A stretch of DNA of 64,000 nucleotides. It comes from Apophysomyces variabilis (taxonomy: Eukaryota > Mucoromycota > Mucoromycetes > Mucorales > Mucoraceae). The stretch is taken from contig MZZL01000384.1 in NCBI GenBank assembly GCA_002749535.1, forward strand, positions 379,410 through 443,409, in the 5' to 3' direction. Below the pieces are notes generated by a model. That model searched no databases, was not told where the DNA came from, and was given only the letters and a program-made list of their open reading frames with translations. Below are positions 23,282 to 33,151 of this stretch, piece by piece. The first letter of the stretch is position 1. Every line of letters begins with the position of its first letter. Made by a program: the position numbers and the translations under genes.

Positions 23282-24057
23282 GATGGAAGCTAATTAAGCT
23301 ATTCAGAGGAAACGTGTGAGAGAATGTAACTAAGTGCTGAGCCGGCTAATGGCTGAGTTTAACTTCTTTAGAAAGGGTGCTTAGACACGATACTATTTTG
23401 TTTGTGTGTACAAGTAAAAAGTCGTGCCCATTAACTTATAGTTGGGGAAGAGGAAATTCCCCAAATGAGGTGAAAAGACAAAAGAGTAAGGTTGTGCAAA
23501 GAGTAAGCGAAACAAAATATTGCATCAATGGTGGAATAGGACCAAATAAAGAGAGCGTCAGGTCTGGATTAAAGTCAAACAGCAAGAGTTGATGATTATT
23601 GATATGTAATAAAGATCAACAAGGATGTAGAAAGAAGAAGCAAATTCTACTTGAAACTAACCTGCTTACAGAGAAACTGACACACAAATAAAGTTCAAGA
23701 CGAGGTGAGAAGAGACCTTACGATTATATACAAGTCAAGACGGGCGTCATTCATGAATACCCCAAGTCCGTCCTACTGAAAACTGCATATATGTTTGACT
23801 GAAGGTATAGATACCATGTTCCTTTCCATGAGTAACTATAGATTTAATGAATTTGTTTTGCTTCTATGCTTTCTTTTATATCGATATCCTTTTTAATACA
23901 TACCAGTGGGATATGTCAGGACGTAGTGGATGCGTTACGCTCGATATGTGTGAAAGTTGAAAGAATTTACAGCTTACTTCATTTTTATATGGTTGGGTGA
24001 TGGAGCCGTTGCTAAGCGTAAATTCTTTTGGACGGAGAGCGGTATCTTCAACCTTTT
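23282..24057. other. Divergent intergenic region between SFT2-like and MRM2 genes
   Basis: Both neighbours are transcribed away from this 776-nt stretch, so it should hold two promoters. A 71-codon plus-strand frame at 23377-23592 lacks recognisable features. No specific element is evident. Confidence 0.45.
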
Positions 24058-24828
24058 ATGTGGAGCAATTTTATACGTCGTATTTATTCAACTTCCTCAA
24101 AGGGCTGGCTACAGCGACAGGCACGCGATCCGTACGTGAAAGCTGCTAAATCACAACAGTACCGAGCACGAAGCGCTTTTAAACTCTTGCAACTCAATGA
24201 GAAGTACCGCATTCTGCGCCGAGGTCAAGTCATTGTAGATTGTGGAGCTGCACCTGGCGGTTGGACTCAAGTAGCTGTGGAAATGGTACAGAAGAAAGGT
24301 ACTGTAATCGCAGTCGATCTGCTACCCATGGATCCTGTTCCAGGCGCTACCGTCATTCAAGGCAACTTTCTACGATCCAAAACACAAGCCGCGATTAAAG
24401 CCGCTCTGGAAGACAAATGCGTTGATGTTGTCTGTTCAGACATGGCACCCAGCTTCTCTGGGAACCATATAGCAGATCACGCTAGATCCATGGTTAGATA
24501 ACGCAAAGATAGTTGCTTTTCTTCGTGACACAAAAAGCTAAGAAGAAATAGGAACTTTGCGAATCTTCTTTGTTATTTGCCCAATCTGTGCTCTCCCCTG
24601 GCGGCACATTTATTGCAAAGGTGTTGTTGTAGACTCATGTTTCTATGAACTAACACATTGTTTAAGTTCCTGATGGGGGGAACCGAAGTACAATTCCGTC
24701 GAAAACTGCAAACCATGTTCGAGAAAGTGAAGCAAGAGAAACCAGACGCATCAAGGAAGCAATCAACAGAACGATTTTTTGTCGCTATGGGTTATAAACC
24801 ATTATCCTCAGATACAAACAAGCAATAG
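24058..24828 (+). CDS. MRM2: Mitochondrial rRNA 2'-O-methyltransferase, MRM2/FtsJ family
   Basis: SAM-dependent ribose methyltransferase of the RrmJ/FtsJ family; the mitochondrial member methylates a uridine of large-subunit rRNA. The start MWSNFIRRIYSTSSKGW at 24058 is chosen because it makes a good mitochondrial presequence; an upstream ATG at 24028 is possible. The core reads DPYVKAAKSQQYRARSAFKL, VDCGAAPGGWTQVAVEM (SAM site) and VVCSDMAPSFSGNH. Two short introns then lead to ELCESSLLFAQSVLSPGGTF and FLMGGTEVQFRRKLQ, then STERFFVAMGYKP. The family K-D-K-E tetrad is visible (Lys of RSAFK, Asp of SDMAP, Lys of FIAK, Glu of STERFF). About 221 residues. Confidence 0.93.
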
Positions 24829-24994
24829 AGGTCTTATACGACGCATTATAATCCAGTACGGAAAAACAAGCAAATCAAAAGGTAATTCAAGGAATTACGT
24901 GCATCTTTGTTCCGATCAGCATACCAAAACAAACGAAAAGTTCCACATCCATTTCTACACAGCATCAGTTTTATTCATAGTTAATTACATTGAT

Positions 24995-27900
24995 TCATTT
25001 GACCCAAAATTTCATCTTGCTTTTCCCAATAGTGGAGGAAGAAGAGGAGGATGACGGTTGTAAAGGAACGACCTTGTTTCCTTTAAACCATCGTCTGAAC
25101 GTTGGCTTTTCTTGTACAATGGGTGTTGATACCGAAGCCGATGGTGCCGGCGGTAGAAATTGATCAGCATACTGAGATTTAGGCATTGTATAGATTTCGA
25201 AGGACGGCGGTAACCATCCATCTGCTCTTTTATGGGTTGGGTTGCTGACATGGTCGTGTAGATTAAGACAGCTTAGAGAACTTCTCATCCTAGAAGCACT
25301 TTGCTGTTTGGATTCTGCCACTTGTCGCATCGCATACTGTGCTACAGCAAGTACATGTGCTTGCGACTCCGGATCCATCCATGGAAGAAATTGTAACAGT
25401 GCGCTCCAGTGATCGTTCGTCACATCCAATGGATCCCTATGTCCATCATTTTGTACGAATCCTCTAGGTAACTTGCTCATTAAGGTTTCATAAGCCTGAG
25501 GGACGTCTACAGCCCATGGATCGATAATTGTAGATCGCTGATTAACAAGCTTTCGCAATCGGTCGAGTATCATTTTTAACTGCTGTGTCATATCTGCTAG
25601 TGCAGTGGTGTCGTCTTTCGATAGCCTCTTTCTCATGAAACTTGCTCCAGATGCAGCAGCCAACATATTTCTGAAGATAAAAGAGAGAAACAGAGAAAGC
25701 TCATGTTTTATTTTGACTCGAAAACAGTATTTAAGCAAGTCCATTGTGTCTTTGACCGATCCATGGAATGTTGGGTTAATTGTTCTCTGATAATGGACTG
25801 AGCTGTCCTCCATCAGGGACGTACTGCGAATTCGTACGTCTAGTTATTCTGCGTCTCTTTCTCTTCCCCATTCCGCAGCTTTCTGTCATTGCCGGACCAG
25901 AATCCGGAATAGCTCTAGTTGCTGAATGGTATTCTCTTGATACACCACATGGCTCGCCAACTTCCTGCTTTATATCAAAGATGAGCCACTATAGCTTTTG
26001 CTTTATAGGCAGTAAACTATCGCTAACCTGAATGACGGCGGCGGAGCGTGCATACGTAGCTGTATCATCGTTTTGTGGATGAGATTCTTCTTCTAGGGGA
26101 AAGCTTTCTTTGCGCTTTTTTGCGGACAGTACAGCTCGCTCTTCGCCACTTGTTTCCTTCTGTTCGTGGTCGGTTAAAACAACGGCAGATTTTCCTTTTG
26201 CATCCGGTGCAGTAATATGAGATTCATCTTGAGGTTCCTTGTAAGGGGAATCTGCATAAACCAGATATTCTTTGCGCAGTATATGTTCTCTTAGCTTTTG
26301 AAGATAACTTCGCAGTAGATTACGGTCCTTTTCTGAAGCTTTTAAGCGTATCTTGTTCCAACTGTTTTCTTCCAGTCTCTTTCCCTGTAAAATTTTTTTT
26401 ACCACTTAGCTTAATGCCATTGGCGATATAGTTACTTCTAGGATCTTTGACCGACGAATTTCGGCTCGTAGCTGTGTCGCATGCTTTTTATTGCGCTTCT
26501 AATACAGCTCGTTGACACAGAATGGAGTCAACTTTTCAAATCTTACTTGCAGCTTTTCTACTAACTCTTGTTGGGAATGCAAGGTATGCGATTGCACCTA
26601 ATACAAGACTAAAAGAGCAGTTCAATAAGTAATGAGAGATGTATACCTCTAGTTCATTTAACTTTTCTTGTAGGTTCTCTTTCTCCAACAACCAATTCTT
26701 CTCCCGTGTCTCAAACTCTGCAATCCTGGCTTCATATTCCTCCAATTGTCTCTACGAGTTTGTCGTTATGAATATCTTGGCTTGGAAGCATTTACCTGCA
26801 AGGATTGTACTTCCTCTATCTGTTGCCCCTTTTCCAGTCCTTTTCTGTAGGTAGCTTCATTTGCGCTTTCTCTAGAGTTCATACGTACGATGACACGAAT
26901 TATATTTAATCCGTTCTGTTCCTGCACGTACCTGGTGATATCGTACTGCTCTCCGTCTTGATTAGATTTTAAGTTTTGTATTTCAGCTCTCTTGCGAAGT
27001 GATCTCTTTTTCGTTTTATGCTATTATTACATGTTCTCTACTATGGACTACTATTACCTCTCTGGAAGAAAGGACTTCCTCCGTTTGTAGCAGTTTCACC
27101 TGCAAGGCTTTCCGGCAATCTTGCCCTTTAACTGAGGAATGGGGGTTGGCGCATGGGCTATGTGCAAAGTTTTCCGGTACCTAGTTTGATTTGATAGCGA
27201 CGATCTCGTTCTGCAATATCACAGTCCACAAGTAGCTCAATCGCATGGAAGAGATTCAAACTTGCGTACGTTAACTGGTCATAGCATGCAAGCTAGTAAC
27301 AAAGTAGACCAGTTAGCTAGCATATATATTTTTGATACCATTTGCCTTCAGTTTGTTAACTCTTTGCAATTGCGCCTCACTATGAAAGCGGCCCAGTTGT
27401 GCTTTCAAAAGTTTCAATCGTTCTGATTGTGTCTCGCACCGCTCTTTGTATTCCTTCATGATTCTTTCGCAACGGGTGTACACATGCTACAAACTCGTTA
27501 ATGCAAAACGGAGCGGAAACAGTAAGCTGTCTAATACATTTACGTGCCCCAACTCTCTCTTAGCAGATTCGAGTTGAATACGGTACCAGTCCGTTCGGAT
27601 ATCGGGTTTATTCTGTATAATCCGACACCGGATTGTCTGAACTATTTGAGAGAACTGGAGAAGTTCCATAGTCTCGGCGACAGATTCTTTTGGGGTTTCC
27701 TTTAAGAAGGTCAAAAATATAGCTGAAAGAAATAGGTGGCTCACATTTAGGTGTAGAAAGGTAATGGTCTTGTGTAAGCCCAAAATATACTCTGATAGGA
27801 GCCTAGGGATAAGGCGAGACCTCGAAACAAACTCTCCTTCATATCGTCGATCTATGGCATGGAGCGCCATAGTTTCTACGATTTAATACGCATCAGTTCC

Positions 27901-28943
27901 TGTTGCTTGTCACTTTACGTAACTCAGCTGGGTAAACGAGTAATAGAGCTTATTGCTGGTGTTGCTCTCTAAGGGCAACGCTGGGTTGAGAAGGTCTACA
28001 AGTATCATAGTCCCCATAAATCTGGCCTCATCTGTCACTCGCAGCTTGACAAATATTGGATATAGCGAATTAGATTTGATTTTTGACCATATAGAAGTAA
28101 AGCTTTTGGCTCGCTTCATCTCCAAATCCAAATCTATATTAGGATCTACCAAGAATATCACTTAGACACTAGATGAAAAGTACATTGAAGAACCTGTGAA
28201 CATTTTTGTGGTTGCCATATCAAGGCTTTGGTCATCCGTAACTTCCAAACATCTACGGTAAGGATGAGTGATCAAGCTAGTTGCCAACATTGTATACATA
28301 TAGTCCAACTTGATGTTTGTCAGTTTTCGCTGTTCACGCCTTTGATTCAGAACAGCAAGCTCCATGTGTAAATAACTAATAATCTGGTAGATAATACTCC
28401 TTCTGCTTGTCCTTCAGAGATATCGTTTTTCTGATCTCAAGATACTCACTTGTGCTGAAAGCTATCCACATCACTTTAAGAGATGTTAATTAACGTTCTA
28501 CTATCCTTGCATGTACCTGGCACTCATAAAGATGGCAGCCGTATTGTAGCCTGTGTTATAAGATTTTTATTTAATGGCAACTGTATGTTGTTGGCAGTAC
28601 CATTCAATGTCAGTTGCACTAATTGGTCCACCTCCCTCGAACAAGGGCCGATTCCGTCCTCTCCACGGCAGCATTTGGAAAAATAATACCGCTTACTGAT
28701 GATTATTCGTGTTAAATACTGTAAAACCAGTTGCATTACGTGGGGTTATGTTGGACACCCTTGACTATGTGTTTCAATGAAAACAGTTGTAGTCTGTGTA
28801 ACCTATCATTTACTTGTCGTGGTGGGCCAGGTTAAGCATGGCGGTGACTGATCATCGCCAGCATGCATGGTGATTGAGACATCAGCATCACCCTTTGCCG
28901 TTGAATGTATCCAAGCTACCACTTCCAGCGAAGATATTTCCAT
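24995..28943 (-). CDS. Divergent kinesin-like coiled-coil protein
   Basis: A many-exon gene that reads as a degraded kinesin motor followed by coiled coils. Motor-like pieces in order: YMYTMLATSLITHP near 28.3 kb (position of kinesin KTYTMLG), MILVDLLNPALP near 28.0 kb (position of switch II LVDLAGSE), RSRLIPRLLSEYILG near 27.8 kb (position of SKLTRLL), and ETMELLQFSQIVQTIRCR with IQNKP near 27.6 kb (position of ETLSTLRFAxRAKxIxNKP). The Gly/Lys P-loop and the DxAGSE loop are not recognisable, so motor ATPase activity is doubtful. Coiled coil follows (CERIMKEYKERCETQSERL; EYEARIAEFETREKNWLLEK). The C-terminal exon (24995-25813) is a helical then Ser/Pro-rich tail. The start MEISSLEVVAW at 28943 is tentative and the 5' exon joins are not fully resolved. 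Confidence 0.5.
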
Positions 28944-29227
28944 TGATATATAAGGGAAAGAGAGTGTATTTACTGTGTTTTTCCCATTTGTCTGCGTGTT
29001 TCTATTTTTTATTTGCAGACTGGGATTCAAGTTTTTGCATGATTAGATGAAACATTTGCGGTCAGACTCCCCTTCTTTGCGTACAGTCGTGTCCATGTTC
29101 ACTATTTACTGAGATAGTTTATTTCAAACCACAGCAAGACGAGTTTATTTAAAGAAGTGGTTCTCTATTTTTGCATCTAACGGAAAACCTCTCAGAGTGT
29201 CTGATTTATTCTTGACAGTCTAAGCGC
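28944..29227. other. Short intergenic region
   Basis: Presumed promoter of the kinesin-like gene; no protein-like frame beyond a possible N-terminal extension to 29030. Confidence 0.4.
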
Positions 29228-29465
29228 TTTACTTTTCGCGCTGCTTGAAGGTTATCGTCACTCGTAAGGGCTCCTTTCTTACCTCAGCCTTCACTTTGGC
29301 CTAAATCTCTTCTATTGGGTTGAGAAAGAGAGAGTAGAGAGGAAAATAGAGGCATTTGTATCCTCTTTCTTCAACCAACTGCTTAACCTTGACTGGTGTA
29401 TGGATGCGTGAATTATCTATGACAACATACTAACCGTTCATTCCGTGGCAATCCAATCTTTTGTG
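29228..29465 (-). pseudogene. Remnant of a Tc1/mariner-type DDE transposase
   Basis: The minus strand encodes a decayed piece of a DDE transposase: VVIDNSRIHTPVKVKQLVEE, then YFPLYSLFLNPIEEI, then AKVKAEVRKEPLR. These match the second Asp motif (DNxxIH) and the third acidic residue motif (YSPxLNPIExxW) of the Tc1/mariner/IS630 superfamily. Two in-frame TAG codons interrupt it, at 29301-29303 (where the family has Trp after NPIEEI) and at 29430-29432. The N-terminal DNA-binding domain and the first Asp motif were not found, so it cannot encode an active enzyme. Confidence 0.8.
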
Positions 29466-30121
29466 ATTGCCTAATAGACAAAGTTTAAGATACAATAGAA
29501 GAAAAGGAGAACATAACTACATTCAGGGAAAATAAAAGTGGAATATAAGGAAATACGATTGAGCAGAACCGGAACTGGGTACCATTGCCCTGACAGCTTC
29601 TGATGCCATAACTGACAGAAACAGATATGATAGTATCAATGACGTATAGAAACAAACGAAGAGGGTTTATTTTCCTCTACAGATGTTCCATTCTGTTCAA
29701 GACGTTCTATCAGACTGAGTCCATTTTTAGTCTTGGGAGAATTGTTGCCTTATCTCTTGAATTGTTGTCATCCATAAGACATCCATCGATTTCTTATCCA
29801 TGACTGTGCTTTGGTTTTAGTAATCCGTACTATTCTAAAGCGAAGAGACAACATCTTTTCAATTCTTTAGCTCTGTTCTCCATAAGTATCCCCGGTATGT
29901 ACTTCGCATTGATATTATGTGCAGAATTACTCATACTCTGTGTTTATATTTTAGCCTACAAGACCTCTTATCGAACGACCTTGGCTGAGTGACTAGCTCT
30001 CTGTGTCCCATTCGGTAAGTGAATAATGTCATTCATTTGCATTCAGTGTTGTCGCTCATCCTTACATCCCTTCCAAGTCCTCGCCAGGTGATGCATCGTC
30101 CACGTCCTCTGTAGTGCGTTA

Positions 30122-30145
30122 CCCCCCCCCCCCCCCAAAAAAAAA
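30122..30145. repeat. Homopolymer junction C15-A9
   Basis: Fifteen consecutive C followed directly by nine A. On the minus strand this is T9G15, a run that could form a G-quadruplex. Run lengths are likely to be imprecise in the assembly. Confidence 0.9.
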
Positions 30146-30451
30146 GGAGCGACAGTTCCTCGCCGCTTACTCCCTTTATACCGGGCCCACCGGTAACAGG
30201 TGCGGTGCCGGTCCCCACGATTATGTGGGAATACCCTTCGGGGGGGTAAGTAGAAAAGATGTCAAGCTATCCTTCCATTTACTAACCGTGAACATTCTTT
30301 TACGCTGCTCGAATGAATTTTGTGTCCACGGAAGGACCAAGTTCACGTAAGCAAAACATATTTCCCGCATAATCCATTTACTAATGACGCATATTTATAT
30401 CCCTTTTAGCGTAAACTTTATCCTTGCATGGACGCAAAATCTATTTAGAGT

Positions 30452-30465
30452 AGCGTAAAAAATTG
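30452..30465. repeat. Left copy of 14-bp direct repeat (target-site duplication)
   Basis: AGCGTAAAAAATTG, identical to 31092-31105, at the 3' border of the LINE fragment. Confidence 0.7.
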
Positions 30466-31091
30466 ATTAAAGTTTATTGTTTAAATATATAACCGTGAGT
30501 GCTGCGTTCTTAACATGTCCACTCTGGTTCGGTCTCAGAGAAAAAGAAATAAAAAAAACCCTTGCGGGCAAAGGGAAAAAAGGAAAAGGCAAAAAGGTCA
30601 GGTTAAGAGGGGAAGAGAACAAAGGAGAGTAAGAAGCAGAAAGAAAAGAAGTCTGGGAAGAGGTCAGAAATCAGGGACAAGGGAGGGGAGAAAACGAGAA
30701 CACGTCTATGGGAGGGTGGAAGGGGACGATACCCAGAGGAGGAAGTCGTTGGCCGGAGTGCGCTTCGCGAAGGAATTAGTTAGCAATGTGCCTGGTGCAT
30801 GGCAGAATTGAAGAGGAGGGACGGGCTGTGCTAATCAAATGGCCGTCAAAAATTCCTTCCAAGTGTTGTTTCATAGATCTGGCAGCTGCATGAGGGCCGA
30901 CGGCATGGCTATAATTCGTTCTAAGCGCCCGTCCTCGACGTAGTTTGCTAATTTTGGAAGCCACGGAGGAGAAATTCTCTGTAGACAGTCGATCGCATAG
31001 AGTTTGCCAGGTTTCTTTTCGTCGGAGCCGAATCGCCTTTTGTACTTGAGCACGGGCCTCCTGATGTTTCAACCACCACGGGAGTTTGGCC
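30466..31091 (-). mobile_element. Truncated, internally deleted LINE (non-LTR retrotransposon) copy with target-site duplication
   Basis: The minus strand from 31090 to about 30776 encodes LPWWLKHQEARAQVQKAIRL, then RKETWQTLCDRLSTENFSS and MKQHLEGIFDG. This is the linker between endonuclease and reverse transcriptase typical of LINE ORF2 proteins. The reverse transcriptase itself is missing; downstream sequence is a purine/pyrimidine-biased stretch. A perfect 14-bp direct repeat (AGCGTAAAAAATTG) lies at 30452-30465 and 31092-31105, exactly where the fragment begins and ends. Just inside the 3' repeat, the minus strand has AATAAA. The picture fits a 5'-truncated LINE insertion with its target-site duplication, later deleted internally, or copied from such an element. 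Confidence 0.68.
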
Positions 31092-31105
31092 AGCGTAAAA
31101 AATTG
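31092..31105. repeat. Right copy of 14-bp direct repeat (target-site duplication)
   Basis: AGCGTAAAAAATTG, identical to 30452-30465, directly at the 5' end of the LINE coding fragment. Confidence 0.7.
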
Positions 31106-31244
31106 TTCAATAAACAGTATCTAGAAAGTTAAACAGTATAACAGTCCCCTCTTCGGAAGTCCCTCGTCCCCCAGGTTCAGCATTCATGCTCCCATAGAAG
31201 GGTAAGGTAAAGCCCAAAAGCGTATTTATTGCATATTATTCTCA

Positions 31245-32593
31245 TCAGCTCGTACGACATATGGTTCCATCTTTATCTACTTGAGATGAAGGCCGGAAAT
31301 GCTTATTGTTTTTGCGGAAAAATGTTTCAAGATCCGTAGGGTCTTCTCCACTGAGATCACGCACATCGTTTGTCATATCAGTCTGAGGTTTGCATCGCAC
31401 AACAGCCATAAAGTCCAGGAACAAGTCGATTGCGGACGCGTTTGAGTAGCGATGCGGGTCTGGTAGCAAACCTAGTTTGTGAAAACCTTGCTGGCGATTC
31501 TCTTTTCCTTTTGAATCCATTATCGACTGGAAATAAGCTTTCACCTTCTTCAACGGAATATGATCAAATGAAACGTGGGCTCCTTTTCCATCCTCCAATG
31601 ACTTATTCAAAAGCTTAACCATTTCACCACAAGAATAGTTACGAGGGCCTGTGAGTTGGTATATGCGTTTTAAAGTTTGCTCAGGTATACCAATCTCATC
31701 ATCATCATCCAGGTTCGGTTGCTTCTTTGGGCTAAATAGCAATGTAGCTACGCAGTCGCACACATCTTGGACGTCTACGGTCGAAAATATATCTGTTTCT
31801 AGAGAGGCATTCCGATAACACCCGATTGTTCTATCATTTGAGACCAGTAGTAGAAGTATTGATGGAGAAATCCAAGTCTAGAAGATATATCAGTAACCGG
31901 AACATATTAAAACATTATGTACCTAAAAATGCACCATCGATGGTAAGCAAAATTTTCACGGACATATTTCTCTAACTGAAGATACTGTTCAATGAGACAT
32001 TTTCCTTGAAAGCATCGCCAACGACAATGCTAAAATCTAGAGTAAGAGAAGTAAATATTATAGCTATATCGCTTTCACTTGCCATGAAAACATATGGACA
32101 CTTTTCACTTTGTGGTGGACAGCACAGTCCAGGATCTTGATGCCTTGAGAAACGCGATGATCTCCCATATTTGGAACGAACACCAAATATTTCACATGGT
32201 GCAGCTGCTTTTTTATGATGCCCTCACTATCATAATCGACTTGCTGGGGATAGTGTTCTGTAAAACCAAGAAATCACTGTACATGATGGCAGCGCATACC
32301 TGAATATCAGCTCCCATGCGTTCCATGTCTTTCAGGTTACGGCGATTGACACATAGTACTCGGACCTTCCAACGTTTCTTTATACTCATATGGCAATGGC
32401 TAAGCTCTTCAACAAGGTGACGGGCCAGTACATAGCCGACATAACTGTCACCATTACTAACGAGTATAAATTTATTCGCTATTGTTTCCTAATCCATAAG
32501 GGCAAAGAAAAGAAAAAATAACTATATATTATTATATACTACTTGTGTATGGAAGCATTCTTGTTCTATACTTGAGCAAATGATGGTAAACAT
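31245..32593 (-). CDS. NmrA-like NAD(P)-binding protein, with apparent frameshift
   Basis: An atypical short-chain-dehydrogenase/NmrA-family protein, expected to bind NAD(P) as redox sensor or regulator rather than to catalyse a known reaction. The start at 32593 (MFTIICSSIEQECFHTQ) splices in frame to the Rossmann start KFILVSNGDSYVGYVLARHL. Then come VRVLCVNRRNLKDMERMGAD, YLVFVPNMGDHRVSQGIKIL, VHMFSWQ joined to the segment CLIEQYLQLEKYVRENFAY, and LGFLHQYFYYWSQMIEQSG. After SGVIGMPL the frame meets a stop near 31800, while the protein clearly continues one frame over as TDIFSTVDVQDVCDCVATLL and on to the stop at 31245-31247. One base appears to be missing near 31797-31805, by mutation or sequence error. 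Confidence 0.72.
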
Positions 32594-33151
32594 AATCTGA
32601 TCCAAGATAGGACCCTGTTACGTTTCTTATCTTATCCTGCATAGGTGTAAAAGATCTGTAAGTTCCTGGAATATCGAACGGTGATCTGCTTTAACATGTC
32701 GATAAGCAAAGGTGCAGCATGTGTCCTACATGAAATTTCGCGGTGACTTAATAAACAGTATAAGCTTACTATATGTGGGCCCTTTTCGATATGGTGCGTG
32801 CGTTGACTAGGTTATACCGTTCTGTCGATACTAAATAGATTTTGCATCCATGGAAAGGTCAAGGTTATGCTTCCGCTGTAAAGTCTTCGCTGCCGCCACT
32901 CCATCCTCAGATGTGGGGTTTGGTCCGCCAGGCGAGAACCCATCCTCACACTGCAACTGCTTAAGTCTACTCCCGCAATATAGTTTTGCAAAATAGCCCA
33001 ACCAATAGGAGAATAGCTAATCTTTAGCATGGACATATGATCTAAAGTATAGGCCTAAATTGATTGGCTGAGTGTTGAAACAACAATCCAGAGAACGACG
33101 TTTTCTGTTGTCCGCTGCTTGGAGCCGACTCGCGATAATTGCAGGACATCG
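32594..33151. other. Divergent intergenic region between NmrA-like and the large acidic-protein gene
   Basis: Both neighbours are transcribed outward, so the 558-nt region should hold two promoters. A 74-codon minus-strand frame at 32812-33036 has no recognisable family and is not called. Confidence 0.45.

Larger units (their letters stand above)
29466..30465. other. Gene-poor region with decayed mobile-element character
   Basis: About 1 kb with many stops in all frames. It may continue the dead transposase, but no further motif is secure. It contains the C/A homopolymer junction at 30122-30145, and ends with the left 14-bp repeat (30452-30465) that bounds the LINE fragment. Confidence 0.45.

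Noticed and set aside
30515..30811. Lys/Arg-rich plus-strand frame of 98 codons
   Set aside because: It is a purine-rich low-complexity stretch inside the LINE fragment; its composition explains the basic translation.
32020..32090. GC-AG intron in the NmrA-like gene
   Set aside because: A GT donor four bases further (CAA-GTGAAAG) gives the correct frame, so no non-canonical site is needed.
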